Positions 1 through 30,821 of a stretch of DNA of 64,000 nt are shown in pieces. This DNA is from Scylla paramamosain (taxonomy: Eukaryota > Arthropoda > Malacostraca > Decapoda > Portunidae), in contig NC_087163.1 of the NCBI RefSeq assembly GCF_035594125.1, positions 3,651,001 to 3,715,000 of the forward strand, in the 5' to 3' direction. The position numbers were made by a program, and so were the translations under genes. The notes under the pieces are model-generated. The model worked only from the letters and a program-made list of their open reading frames with translations. It had not been told where the DNA came from and ran no database searches. The stretch's first letter is position 1. Each line of letters starts with the position of its first letter.

Positions 1-145
1 CTTGAATGTCATTCAGAGAAAGTATTGCAGGATCTAGTCATGAATATGAATGGCCCTTTTCTTTGAAGCTGAGTGGGTTATAGGGAAACTGTGATATCTG
101 TTTATTAATTTTTATTTAGATATTTATTTGTTTATTAGTTCCCTA

Positions 146-274
<129 letters not shown>

Positions 275-1171
275 TATATTTTCAGACCATGATGCAATAT
301 ACTGAAGCTATATGTAATTACTGTATAGTCATAATTATTAGTCATGGATGTGAAAGTTTTCTCATATTCTTTTTATTAAGTTAAGCTAGAATTCTGTGAA
401 TAAAAAGCCTGTAAGCTTACAAGAATATTTGTGCAAATATAGTCTTCCTTAAATGAGGTAAAAATATTGGAGTAAATGGAAAATCTTGGAGGCTCTAACA
501 GCAGTCATCCATTATCCATAAGCTTTACAGTGCACAGTAAACATTGGGTAACCAGCACCAAGGCATGCAATAGTCTCAAGCAACTGATATATTAAAAGTA
601 GATCAAGTAAGAAATTATCAGGAAAATTACAAGTGCAAATGCAAGTCTTGGGTGTCATCTACCATGTTTGGTAGATTGCATGGGTTGAAAAACTGTAACT
701 GAAAAAACTGTTGAAAAACTGTCCAAGCCCCATAAATTGGTGTGCATGATAGCTTTTACAGCAGTCCCACAATCAACCATCATATATTTTAGTTTTTATT
801 CAAAAGACACATGCCAATGTAATGCCACATGGATTGTTCATGATAAATGACTATCATATCCTTGGCATTACTCGTATGTATGCATGATATTGCATCAATG
901 GCAATAGATGCTTTAAAGAATTTTGTATGACAAAAAATAAAATTGTTGTGTAGAGGACCATGAACAACATATTAACAGTAAAGTTTGGCGACACTGATAG
1001 TGTGTCTATTGGTTCATCACTGGCATCTCCATTACTGCAGTACTCCAGTAAATATTCAGCTAATGCTGATGGATTACATAATTTTCTTTGCATAAATGTG
1101 GTGAAAACTCAGCCTTTCAGTTGACTGCATGACAAGAAGATTTAATGCTAGTTCATGCACGTTCTTATGTG

Positions 1172-1202
1172 ACATGATTAGCAACGTAGTTGCTAATCAT
1201 GT
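1172..1202. other. perfect 14-bp inverted repeat with 3-nt loop
   Basis: The arm acatgattagcaac (1172-1185) is followed by gta and then its exact reverse complement (1189-1202). It could form a hairpin. No flanking poly-T or gene suggests a function. Confidence 0.7.
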
Positions 1203-2221
1203 GAGAGGATAGTAGTTTTAAAGCTTACTAGGCATATTGTGATTCATGACAATACTTAAACCAACAATGTAGAATATACAAAAGTGAGCTAATACAGTAC
1301 AGAAAAGAGCAAAATGGCCTCTGGTAATTACATTTCCTTAAATAGTATGGGTGATAGACTCTTCTCCATTTTAACTCGGTGATAACTTTATTTCATTTGA
1401 CGTTTTTGATTTGAGGATTTACTTACTCCTAGATTACAATATTGTTGTCTATCTTTGCTTTTCTATAAATATTTTTTTCTTTTCTTTTTATATATTTACA
1501 AAATTTATATATTTCATATATTTACACTGGCATAGTTTTGACCAAAATATTTATCAAAATCCATATCAAACGCATTCAGTACTGTACATCCAAATAAGGA
1601 TGAAGGTTTTTCTTAAAAGTGGCCTCGTAGTGTAATGCAAAGATTAAATGCTGTGCCTTAAGCAATGTAGGTATGTATATGAATGTCTTATGTTTTGGTT
1701 CGCAGGTCAGTGTGCTCTTAGATAAATTACACTTCATTATTTCATTGTGTTAGAGGAGACTGCCTGGTTACACACTTCGTTGCCAGGTTGGCAGAATATT
1801 GCTACAGTATTCTCTTTGCTTCATGAATGCCAACTAAAAGGGACAGGCAGGATGAATGGTAATCCTTCTGTATCTTTATTCCTGTTATAAAACAAGACAT
1901 GACATCTTATTTGTGTTACTTTCAGTTTAATAGGTAATATGCAGCCAACCAACACATTTAAATATTGACATGATAGAATTCCATTGGCTAGCAGCAAGAT
2001 CATTATTTATGAAGATGAGAAACCATGAGCTAAACAAAAACAAATAATATTTCTAATAATGGCAGTTCCATTAACGAAAGTTGACTTAAAGTTAAATGAA
2101 GATGCATTTTTTGGAAGTTTTAGTTCTTCATACAGAGTTTTCCCATTGCAAAAAAAATATATTGTCTGCCTACCTCTTGAGTTGTTGTCCATGAAGTTTT
2201 GTTTACCATCCAGTTCTCTAG

Positions 2222-2252
2222 CACTTTTATTTATTTATTTATTTATTTATTA

Positions 2253-2351
<99 letters not shown>

Positions 2352-2367
2352 ATTATTATTATTATTA

Positions 2368-2406
<39 letters not shown>

Positions 2407-2470
2407 TTATTTATTTATTTTATTTTTATTTTTTATTAAATAATTAATTAATTAATTTTTTTTTATCCTA

Positions 2471-2526
<56 letters not shown>

Positions 2527-2530
2527 CATT

Positions 2531-2561
<31 letters not shown>

Positions 2562-2650
2562 TTGTTTATTTATTATTTTTATTATTTTTTTACTCATTTA
2601 TTTTATTTATTTATTTATTTATTTATTTTATTTTTATTTTTTTTTCTTAT
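2222..2650. repeat. compound TTTA / TTA / TTG low-complexity block
   Basis: TTTA repeats lead into TTA repeats (about 2250-2306), a pure TTG block (about 2307-2350), TTA again (about 2351-2403), further TTTA, a second TTA array (about 2476-2520) and more TTTA. Confidence 0.9.
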
Positions 2651-2720
2651 GGTGTTGATGCAGCATGAATCTTATTGGTACTGAATTGCCTGACTTGCCT
2701 GCATGGGAGTATGACCTTTC

Positions 2721-2723
<3 letters not shown>

Positions 2724-2768
<45 letters not shown>
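2724..2768. repeat. poly-T run of about 45 bases
   Basis: Uninterrupted T homopolymer. It could be the tail of an antisense retrotransposed fragment, but no element body was recognised next to it. Confidence 0.9.
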
Positions 2769-2772
<4 letters not shown>

Positions 2773-3310
2773 CCCAGGGTTGACGTCATTATGTGCAAGG
2801 TTTACATTCTATGGAAAAATATCCTCTGGGAGAATTTACATTCTTGAAATCCTTCTTAATATTGATTGTAGGAAGGTTTATTCTGTATGCCAAAATTTTT
2901 TTCACTGGCAAAATGTTCATTTTGTCACTTTGCATGATAAAAGACTTTTATAAAGTAGTACTAAAATGCAATGTTAAAAATTAATTCTGACATATCAGAT
3001 CTAGTCTAAGATGCATTACTTAACTAATTAGATGTGTGCAAGGTGGAATGAGGGTTAGGACACCATCTCAGACTCGCTTAAAACAAATATGGCCAAAGCA
3101 GCACCAGTGCCACAGCTTCTTTGAGGTCCTTCTGGAAAGGAAGGAGAGATCTATCGAATGAACTTAAGTGATACATAACTAATCATGTAGGACAACTTGA
3201 ACTGGTAAGAGCTTTTGTTTGTGAATGAATTGATCCAAGGTGTAATATCAAGGCCCACTCCATGAAACAAGGTAATCTTGCCTCCAGTAGCAGTGGTGAA
3301 GATGGATTTG

Positions 3311-3444
3311 CACTTTCAGCTTAGTTTTCTTTAGGTGATAAAAATTGTTGTGGACAGATGCTGGTCTGTGTTATTTACACCTTCAGCTTAGTCTTGTTTA
3401 GGTGATAGAAATTGTTGTGGACAGATGCTGGTCTGTGCTACATG
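3311..3444. repeat. 67-bp tandem duplication
   Basis: Units 3311-3377 and 3378-3444 share a nearly identical core (aattgttgtggacagatgct, present in both copies) with a few substitutions. Confidence 0.85.
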
Positions 3445-4407
3445 TTACATTGCCTTCTGCATAACTTGCGTAAGACTGAATTTTTCTTAAATGTAGAGGA
3501 TTTGTCACATTTAGGGTAGACATGCTGAGCGAATTAATACATTCTGAAGCCGCATGTAATGAAACCCTGGTGTACATACCTACATCTATCTTTTTGTAAA
3601 TTACAAAATGGGAATGCTTCTTTAATTTTCCCTGTTGTACATAGTCCTTTAGAACATGAGAGCTTCATATTAAGAGTATGGAATAATGTCCTGTTCTAAG
3701 TGATTCTTGTAATTCTTACTGTTATGCTTCTCTAAGGTGTTTGGTGTTCCAGATGGGAGCATTAAGGGACAGCTTTCATAGAAGGAGGCTGTTTACATGT
3801 ATTCATTTCATAAACAATTGTAATTAAGTTTATACATAGTAATAATATGATTACAGATTTAGGTATATAAAGATCAAATATACATTTGTATATACAGCAT
3901 ATACCTGCTTGATTGCTTGCTAACTATATCAGCATTTATTTAGTCTTATTTGTAAGGGAAACCAACAGTTGTGGTCTCTTTCATTAATACATACTGAACA
4001 CACATTATCATAAAAGAAATCCAGTTACAGACTCGTTTACTTCATCCTCAGACCAACAAAGTCTAATAGTACATGCATATTTTATTTTCTATCCATTTTC
4101 TATTATGTATATGAATGTGGTTGCCAGTTGTTCACATATCTGGTCACTCACCTCCATGATCTCTAGTAAACCTTGCTGGTAGATACTGAGTAGTTATAAT
4201 CCCTCAGCTTCAAGGTACATTTGTGTCAAAAACTGTAATACTTTCTTATTTTCTTTTTCATTATTTCTGCGGGTATGTGATGCCCTACTGCGTAAATTAC
4301 GTACTTCTGGCACCATCTCTAGTTTTGTTGCTTTTTTTGCAGATGTTAGTCTGCACTATGATAATGTAGTTACACAATTTATATTGATATGTTGATGCTC
4401 TTTACAG

Positions 4408-19075
<14,668 letters not shown>

Positions 19076-19487
19076 TTACAAGCACACTATCATGATAACA
19101 TGGTTGTCTGATTGTATAGTAGGTATGTGATTTAATTCCCTTATTTTATAGATTAAGTATTCAATATTATCTTGAGCAATATGAGAAATATATAACTGAT
19201 ATATTTTTTACACACTTTAGTTATGTATCTGTGATACTACAAGCTACACAAAACATGTATTTTGAGAAATGGTGCAATATTTACATAATTAGTATCATCA
19301 CCATGAGGCCTAAGGTAGGGAGACAGACCAGGCTGCTCCCCATAGAGATTCAAACTGATTTTGTTGTGTTACCTTTATCACCTTTATATTTTAGGTGCTA
19401 TTGAATGATAATTATCAGTGGTAATAATAGTTATTTCTTTATAGTTTATTGCTTACCCCAAAGGCTTTGTGCCATTATGTGAATTTA

Positions 19488-19614
<127 letters not shown>

Positions 19615-19904
19615 TATTCAGTAATATTACTTATGTTACCTTGATTGTAATTTTTAGTGTGAGTTTTGTTGTATGTCCAGTATTTTATTTTATTACATTT
19701 ATGTATTTTTCATATTTTATTACTGATTAATTTGTTTATTTAGTATTAATGTTTTATTTATTTTTAATTAATTTTTAATTTATATATTTCATTTTATTAA
19801 TTATTCAATTTGTTCTTTAGGTGATTCATTTATTTACTCTTTTTTTTTTGTTCTACATATTTATTTACTTATATTGTTTGTTTTCTAATTATTTCATTTT
19901 ATTC

Positions 19905-20057
<153 letters not shown>

Positions 20058-20777
20058 AGTATTTGAAATAATGAAATCACAATTAGGCACATCAATTTAA
20101 TCAGTGTTGAATTTTTTTAGATGAATAGTAAATGTTATAATATACAAGAGTAAATTTTGATGTGTCAAAGCTGAATTTTTAATCATACATAAAGATGTAT
20201 TTGTGGCCATCACACAAACACTTGCTGTTATTTTCAGGTATGTTGTTGCATAATTTTTGACAACCTTTATATAACTGTTATCAGTTGGCATTAAATGGGG
20301 TATTGGTTGTCCTTTTTTATTTCATGCTTTCTAAGTAAAGAATTTCTGCCCACACTTAGAAATCATGTTGCATTCAAGTAAAAGTTGATGATGATAAAGA
20401 CCATGGGTTTTGAAAGCTAAATATCAATCCATTGAGATCTGTGATATTTTTGTGCCAATGCAGAATCCTTTCAGCCAGTTGACTTGGAAAAAGAAAAAGA
20501 AAAATCAACCTTACCATTTTGGTGCATACATTATCTATCCAGTCTCTAACTTTCCAGAACATATCCATCTTTTCTCAAATACTCTCCTTCATTTTTGGTA
20601 AAAAGTATATAAGAGAAATGTTTTTAAATGCCTATATAATGTGTAGTTCAAGACTGAATTACTGGCCTCTCCTACTAGGCAAATGAGGTCACAACTGAAT
20701 TTCACATACATAATCATTCTTTGCTTGGTGAACAGTGGCTACAGCATGAGAAGAGGTTAAGCTAAATAGTAATCTTT

Positions 20778-20843
20778 TGGCTGGGGATTGAAACCCAAGA
20801 CAATTTATGAACAGAATGTTCTAACCACTGCAAAGTCAAGCCA
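20778..20843 (-). repeat. tRNA-like SINE head or degenerate tRNA gene
   Basis: Read on the minus strand, the first bases (TGGCT) pair with the last (AGCCA) like an acceptor stem. An A-box-like GCAGTGGTTAGAAC is followed about 30 nt later by a B-box-like GGGTTTCAATCCC that can form a T-arm. The middle is imperfect, so it is more likely a tRNA-derived SINE or relic than a working tRNA. Confidence 0.5.
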
Positions 20844-21152
20844 TTATAGATCCACATAGCTCACAAAGAGTTTTCCTTTTCATCTGTATTGAATATTTTA
20901 CAGTACTTACATATTATATATTGTTAACTAGTCTACTTATTTAATAAGCAAATAATCTCAACCTGTTATAATTACCCAATCATTACTAAAGTCTAAGTTA
21001 GTTTCTAAAAACATTAAGGTAATATTTTCATCAAACTATCTTATCTCATTAGAACGTAACTTAAAGTGGAATTCTTACATTAATATTTTGGTACCAAAGT
21101 TTATTATCTTTGAGTTATTTGGCTTATGAGTCAATTGGACCCCAACATTCTT

Positions 21153-21493
<341 letters not shown>

Positions 21494-21534
21494 GACCATA
21501 TAGGAAGGAGCTTAAGCCTATAAGATGTAACGTG

Positions 21535-21537
21535 TGT

Positions 21538-21598
<61 letters not shown>
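21535..21598. repeat. (GT)n microsatellite
   Basis: Perfect GT repeats of about 60 bp just outside the 3' side of the CR1-like remnant. Confidence 0.95.
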
Positions 21599-21637
21599 GT
21601 AAAGACTAGAGTTTGTGGAAGTGTGTGTGTGTGTGTA

Positions 21638-22565
21638 TTTTACCTAGTTGTGGTTTATGGGAGGGGAGTATTCTCATAGCATCCTGTCTCTATATCTATC
21701 CAATTTGGTCTTAAAAGCATGGACAGTTACGGCATTGACAACATCTTCACTGAGTTCATTCCATTTGTTCTAACTTCTGTGAGGGAAAACTATACTTTTT
21801 GATGTCTCTTCTGCAGTTAACATTCTCCAACTTCTTACTGTGTCCTCTGGAATTCTGTGTCTAAATTTATAAAACTTTCTTTGTCCACATTTTCCATACC
21901 ATTTAGCATTCTATAGATGTTTATTAAATCCCCTCTCTCTCTCTCCTGTTTTCAAGGGTAGGAATTTCCAACATTCTTAATCTCTCTCTTCATAGGTCAA
22001 CTTACTCAACTCCAGAACCATTTTAGTGACTGCTCTTTGTATTCTTTCTAATTTTATAACATTCCTCTTTATGTGAGGAGACCAAACCACTGTCACATCC
22101 AGTCTTGGTCTTATCATGGAAATCAACAACTTCTTTATAATTCCTTCATCTAAATATGAGAATGCCATTCTTATTCTTTTTAACAAATTCATCGCCTCTC
22201 CAGTAATTTTATCTATGTGTCTATCCGGAGTAAAATTTTCAGTAACTTACTCCCAAATCCACTTCCTCTTTTGATTTCTGTAACTTCACACCATCCATCT
22301 CATAATGATATTGTATTCTTTTCTTACTCTTACCAAACTCCATTACTTTACATTTACTTAAATTGAATTCCATTTGCCAAGATTTGCTCCATCTATTTAT
22401 CTTATTTAAATCATCTTGTAGTACCATACAGTCACTTACATTTTTTACCCTGAGCTTAGCATCATCTGCAAATAAGTTCATATAACTGTCTATTTCTTAA
22501 TTTGTCATTCACATATATTACAAACATTATCGGTCCCAGCACTGACCCCTGTGGGACACCACTAG

Positions 22566-22567
<2 letters not shown>
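21638..22567 (-). mobile_element. CR1-like non-LTR retrotransposon, 5'-truncated
   Basis: Minus-strand translation runs from GVPQGSVLGP (at about 22560, the start of the fragment) through a frame change to NLFADDAKL (the FADD box), then INRWSKSWQMEFNLSKCKVM and LDEGIIKKLLISMIRPRLD, followed by the LERIQRAVTK segment. Only the palm-to-C-terminus part remains, with at least one frame break. Short GT/CA arrays sit at both boundaries. The clade (CR1/Jockey group) is inferred from motif spacing only. Confidence 0.8.

Positions 22568-22568
<1 letters not shown>

Positions 22569-22600
<32 letters not shown>
22569..22600. repeat. (GT)n microsatellite at truncated end of CR1-like element
   Basis: A short GT array directly abuts the point where the reverse transcriptase sequence stops. 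Confidence 0.9.
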
Positions 22601-22861
22601 TATGTGTTTGCTACAAGAGCAAAAATGGTCTTTACAACACCTTTTTTTTAGGTGAACAAGGCAAGATATATAGAAGAAAATAGTGGTAATGAAACAGGTT
22701 CATATTTTTATATGTTACTTTACATATACTTTATTATACCATGCTAAGCAATGTGTTCTATATACACTTATTGCATACAGATTTATGATTAATGTGATGA
22801 TGTATGGTGGTGATAAAGAATTTGCATTCTGAATGTTAAATTTTATTGTCTGCATCCAGTT

Positions 22862-23054
<193 letters not shown>

Positions 23055-24587
23055 ATTGAATATCATTGTCTTGTCCCCCTTAATGTCTAAGTGCTGTGAA
23101 GATTTCAGTTTAATCTTAGGGAATGTTTGTGGATGAGAAAGTGGGTGTGTTGATACCTTATCAGTATCTTGGCTATGCTCCTTCATAAAACAATGTCAGC
23201 CTGGTAATTTCTATAAGATCATTCTTAAATTCATCTTCAAGAGCAAAAAAATTATGCTAATGGAATGGCATTACCATCAAAATGAAGGTCTATGTGGATT
23301 TTGTCCATTGATCATTGATCACTAAATACAAACCACAAGATCATTAATAATCACAGTCCTTCTCTATTGACATTTAACAATTTCCAAAGGCTATGACTGA
23401 TTCCTTGGCATCTGATCAAAGACTCAATGACGCATTTTTTATCAGGTCCCACACTCAAAATGCTCATTCATGAACTACTGCATCAAGATACCAGGTGTTC
23501 TGTCTATTCATGTGAACTCACTAAACAGCCTCAAAATATGCCTTTTACAGCAGGTTCATGATTAAGTCCACATATTGAACTGGAAAACTTTAGGCATATC
23601 AAGATAATATCCAGGTGGAGACTGCTAAGAGGATGAGGGTGAGAGCAGGTACAGCTTTCTCTGCCCCACCATGACAGTGATCTTTATAATCACCAATGCA
23701 GGATGTGTAAGCCATCATAAAGGGGATGTAGTTTTGTTCATGAAGTCCATGGAAGAGGTTGTGCCATAGGACCTGAAAATATGTAACTTCATTTAAACCA
23801 TGTATATGAGATGGAGGTGTTTCTGATAATTATTAAATTGTCCATGAAATTACAAAGTATGATGTTATATGTTCTCCAGAAAATAAAAATAAGTTCAATA
23901 TATTTTTTGGTTCACTTAAGAAGCTATATCAAATCTTTCTTTATTTTTTTTTTTATTCAAAGCAAAATATCATCTGTTTCATGGCAGTCATGTGTCAATT
24001 GTTCAAAAATTTTGTTAACTTTTGTACAGAACTGTTATATTGACATTTTCCTTTGTTCTTACCTCACAAACTATTGTGTGAGCTTATTGTTTGAAAAGAT
24101 TGGTTCCTCACCTCTAGCATAGATAGCAACATCATCTCCACCATGAGTTTCGGAGTCTTTGGGGACAGCTGCCAACTGTGTGTACTCCCAGTCTCTGGAA
24201 TCCTCCGCAGTTAATATTAGGTCGTGTATCATTGAAACCTGGCCCGTTGGCATACATGAGGGTTGTGTAGGGAAACCCTTCCTCATCAAAGCCTGCTAGT
24301 CCTGAGCAACCATTGAAAATACATGTTTTAATATTTGGAAGGAAATTATTTGGGGTCTACACTTTCCACTTTTATGTTTATTACACTATTGTGGATATTG
24401 GTGGGTGAATTGCTTTGGATTCATTACTTATCTTAGTTGTTAACAGTTTATAGTTTTAAAGTGTTATTTAGGTGAAAAATTATAACTAGTTCTATAACCA
24501 AATGTGGTGTCATGTGTGATTAAGCTGTAGTAATATTTCCTCAATTGTGGATTATTTGTTACAGTAAATAAGATGAATATTCAGTAG

Positions 24588-24592
<5 letters not shown>

Positions 24593-24679
<87 letters not shown>
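24593..24679. repeat. (GA)n microsatellite abutting an exon donor
   Basis: GA repeats on the plus strand (CT in the sense of the phosphatase). They begin one base after the gtaag donor bases of exon 8. Confidence 0.95.
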
Positions 24680-24682
<3 letters not shown>

Positions 24683-24769
24683 TACCAGTAATTTCCTGGC
24701 CACGATCTGGGTAGCCACTAAAAGACATGGTATGGGCATGGTCAGAGCGGTCACTACAATGAGGGTGTC

Positions 24770-26304
<1,535 letters not shown>

Positions 26305-26621
26305 TCTCTCGTTAGTCATCTTTATCGCCACCCCAATAGCGTCGTCCATGGCCACCAGCTCATCCAGAGCACGATGGGCCATGGTGTCATGGTGGGCGTG
26401 GTCGATCCTTCCACACCTCCACCTGAACATGGGGATATTTAATGATGATGATGGTGATGATCCTTATGATAATAATGATGAACGTTCAGACAAGTTGGGG
26501 ATGGAGGTCAAGAGAGAGATAGGTGTTGAGTCGGGAATAAACTCGCCTCATAACATTTGGGTTTTTCCCCTCTTGACCTTCACCTACAATAGTAATAGCA
26601 TTATTAATGATAACAATACTA

Positions 26622-26622
26622 A

Positions 26623-26660
<38 letters not shown>

Positions 26661-26745
26661 ATAGTAGTAGTAATAGTAGTAGTAAGTAGTAGTAGTAGTG
26701 ATAATAGTAATAAGAATAAGAGTAGTAATAATAGTAGTACCTAGT
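26622..26745. repeat. imperfect (AGT/AAT)n trinucleotide repeat
   Basis: AGT units with AAT substitutions, in the intron between phosphatase exons 6 and 7. Confidence 0.85.
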
Positions 26746-27473
26746 AATAAAATTATTATCATTAGTTATTATTTTTCATCATTATTATTTTTTTATAGAA
26801 AATTTGCATATTCCATTAAGAACATGACTGCTATACTGTTATTGCAAAATCAATTAAAACTACGTATACCACAAAACATAATGAGGGAAAGCTTACCAGC
26901 AGGAAGTAACCTTCAGATCCCTGGCTTAATACTTCAAGTGCCACCTTGGTCATGCTGGCCAGGGTTGGAACGTTCAGTTTCTTGTCCCTCTTTTCGTGTT
27001 CATACTGTAAATGTCCATTGGCAAAGATCCCTGTGACGGAGGCAGAGCTTAGAAGACTAACAGGACCGCGTTGCAGTACAAAGTTGTAGTATAGAATTTG
27101 ATAATCATTTCCAACATACAAGATGTCAATGAAGAAATATTACGAATACTAATAATAAGATGAAAAAAAATTACCCAAAAGATAATCCACATTGCTGGTG
27201 TCCAATGCCAGCAGATCTGACTTGGTTCTGACGAAGGCGTGGTTAACACCGCTTTTTTCTTCGCATTAACCCAGTCCTGTGTAAGATTCCTTCCATCGAG
27301 GCGGGTGCAGCCGTATTCATCATCAAGTGGGTCGTCTTCCGTTCCCGTAGCGTTAGAGGTAAGACTCTGGTACCCGCCGCCCATCACCACCTGCCGCATT
27401 ATTATTGGCATTATGTACTGCTTTCTCCCATGGGCCATTCACAGAAATACTGAACAATGAATTTTTTTTTAGC

Positions 27474-27530
27474 AAAGAAGGCGGGGGATTGAACCGCCTG
27501 ACCAGAGCACAAAGACAGCGCTCAGATGTC
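27474..27530 (-). repeat. partial tRNA-like repeat
   Basis: On the minus strand, GAGCGCTGTCTTTGTGCTC precedes GGCGGTTCAATCCCCCGCC, a B-box-like loop in a perfect five-base stem. The 5' half of a tRNA fold is missing. It lies in phosphatase intron 4. Confidence 0.35.
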
Positions 27531-27902
27531 GGGAACGTGAAGATCGTCAGGTCCCAAGATCATTTGTGGGCCATTGCGCTCCTGACAACTGCAATTATCT
27601 CTGGAAAACATTAGATGGCACTCATGGACAGCTGCAACAAAGTGCAATATCCAATATTATGATTTTTTAAAGTATTGGTTAATCTCTTGAAAGAATTGCA
27701 AGGAGGTGCAATTGAGCATATCGCCACAAAGAGCACCAGTAAAAAAAATAGCTAAAAATAAAAAGTGCTTAACTGCATTTTGTAGTACGTATTGTATTTA
27801 CGTACACAGTACTACGAACAAAACAGCGGTAAGAATGCGAGCTGTATGTTTCGCAGCAGGAAAGTGAAGAAAGTGAAAGAGTGCATGCACTTCATAAATT
27901 CG

Positions 27903-27903
<1 letters not shown>

Positions 27904-27963
<60 letters not shown>

Positions 27964-27975
27964 TAATAATAATAA
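27904..27975. repeat. (AAT)n microsatellite
   Basis: About 24 AAT units with one CAA interruption. Confidence 0.95.
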
Positions 27976-29146
27976 AACGTTATAGTAGACTGATATCAGA
28001 ATATAGAATAGGGGTATAATGGAGACGAATGACAAGTTGATTGTTTCCTGGATTGTGTCAAAGGAATTCAATATATTTAACCAATAGATCTTGCTCCGCG
28101 TAAGGACAAATAGAACAGTTTATATTCACAGAAGTGAGCGTGACAGAGACTTCAAAAGAAAGAAAAAAAAAAATTCCGAGGGCCAAGGATGGAAGGAAAA
28201 TTATAATTGCATTTTTATAACGGACACAATAAATCAGAAGTCGTTGCTAGATTAATGTAAAAAATCAGTATTACTTGATATTTTACTCGCACCATGCCAG
28301 ATCTTGCACTTCTATATCCCATCCCGCCCTTACGTTAATCGAGGCGCCCGGTTCGTCTTCCACCAGCTGTCTTGCGATGTCCTTCATGGAATCGCAGCCC
28401 TCGGGAAGGTTGCCATCACACTCCCAGTCGCGATCTGCAACGTGGGCGTAGGTCCCGGCTGGCGTGGCGTGGGTTACCCTCGTAGACGTCACCACACCTG
28501 AAGCAGCAGGGGTTCATATAATTACGAACTCTTTAAGATCTCGTTGGTAACATTTATCTTTGCCTGATCCCTGTGAACTAATTAGATCAAATACAAATGT
28601 GGAGTCAGTAATCCATCCTGTTTTTGTGATGTTCTCACCTGTCCTTTTGCCGGCGTCCTGAGCCCACTTGACGATTGAGTACACCTTGTTATCATCCGTG
28701 ACGCTGTGACAGTCCTGGTAGATGGCTGACGCGTCCACACCTAGGGTCTTGTAGTTGGTCTTGACGCCCCCGAGGTAAGCTGTGGCAGTGCTGGCGCTGT
28801 CCGAGACTTGCTTGTTAACGTTGTAGGTCTGTAGAACAAGAAAACAGACGGAAGTAATAATCATAGATATTTCCTGAGGCATTCATTCTTAAGATAAAGT
28901 TTAATGAAAATAATGTCAGATCTTCAAGGAAGTTTCTCTTTAAATCTCTACTACTTGATAACGTGGTGATCCCAGACAGAGCGAAGTTCACTGCCATTTT
29001 TACACGAGCGCTCCTTTGAGAGCACAAAGTACTTTTTTTTTTTTTTTATCTTGCGTCAAACGTGTGTATTCGAATGTCTTTTTTTCTTTTCCATATTAAA
29101 ATTTATCATATTTATCAGTGTTAAGGAAATACATTTGCTTATTTTA

Positions 29147-29151
<5 letters not shown>

Positions 29152-29228
<77 letters not shown>
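29152..29228. repeat. (CT)n microsatellite
   Basis: Perfect CT repeats in phosphatase intron 2. Confidence 0.95.
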
Positions 29229-29230
<2 letters not shown>

Positions 29231-30624
29231 AGCATTGTTCAGTAAAGAACCGTCGTCACCTGTAATCTGTCTGTACACGCAAAATCAGAGCAAATGATGT
29301 TACTGCACTGGGCCAGACGGACTCCATTTACGAGAATCCCGATTTAACTAACACGCAACTGAGTGAAGCACGGTGATGGATATTCTGGTACAGCAGTGAG
29401 GCAACCGTTAAGCGAATGAAATGTATACAGTATGTCATTATGTTTCTGTCCATTAGCACACCATACATGTAGAATGGAAACTGAATCCAAATGCCGCATC
29501 ACGCAATTTCATAGTTTGCATTTTTTTTTTTTTTTTCTTTTTCACTACAAGTCTTGCGCTCTATGTTTAGGCCGTTACATTTAAATTTTTATGTTTGCGC
29601 CGAAGATTGCTTGGAATATAGAAAAATGATAAACGTGATTGACTAACCTTCGCTAGTCCAACGTGCGGGAATTGTTCAAAGTTCAGCCAACCTTCCTCCC
29701 CGCTTCTCGAGAACTGCTGCCCCTTGTAGATCCTGCCCGCCGTTATGGTGGGGATGCTCATGCCGTCACCCAGGAAGAGAATCACGTTCTTGGCCACGTT
29801 AGTGTTGCGCTTCATCCTGATGGCGCGGGTGAGCTCTTCATCAGCTATCTTCTTCCAGTAAATTTGTGCTGTGGGCAGGACGAGAAAGTAGGATTGCCGT
29901 CTTTTTTTTTTTTTTTTTTTTTTTTTTCACCTAGTGTTTATGATTATATGGATCATGTTTTCATATCTGCATCAAAGGATTTTCGCTGGAATATCAAGTG
30001 ATATCACAAAATAGCTCAGCAAGGAAAGGTAAATATGTAAATAACTACGAATATAACTAAATGATTTCAGTGTCTTAATTATAATTATACATATCAACTT
30101 GCCGCCACGAATTTAACTGTATCGTACAAAAGTCCAAGCAAAGATAAATAAAAGTATCAAAGCCTTTATAATGCTCATGGAAACTCACTCTGCTCTTCAT
30201 TTGACTTTTTCTTGAACCTCCGGACTTGGTACAGAGGTGTGGAGAGGCAGAGCTGGGACAGCATGCTCATTGCTGCCAGCGCCACTACCAACCGGAGATA
30301 CAGTCGCATCTTGCCCTCAATTACAAGTCTGCTGAATTAAAGACATCAAGAAAAATCACCAGTGGAGCTTGAAATGCCTCCCCCCTCTCCCTTTAGAGAA
30401 ACATTGTCGTGTGGTGTAACATTTGTAAAGGCAAAAAGTTGTCCTAGTTGTTTAATTATTTCTTATTTTTTGCTAAATAATTTTTACGTGGAGTTTGCAG
30501 TCCAGTTTTGGTCACCACCATGCAAAGACACAACAGTTAAGAATTTTTTTTATCTATTTATTTTTTATGTAATAAATTGAAAGAGAACAAGATTAAATGT
30601 GTCTCCTCTTGAGAAACGTTGTCT

Positions 30625-30821
<197 letters not shown>

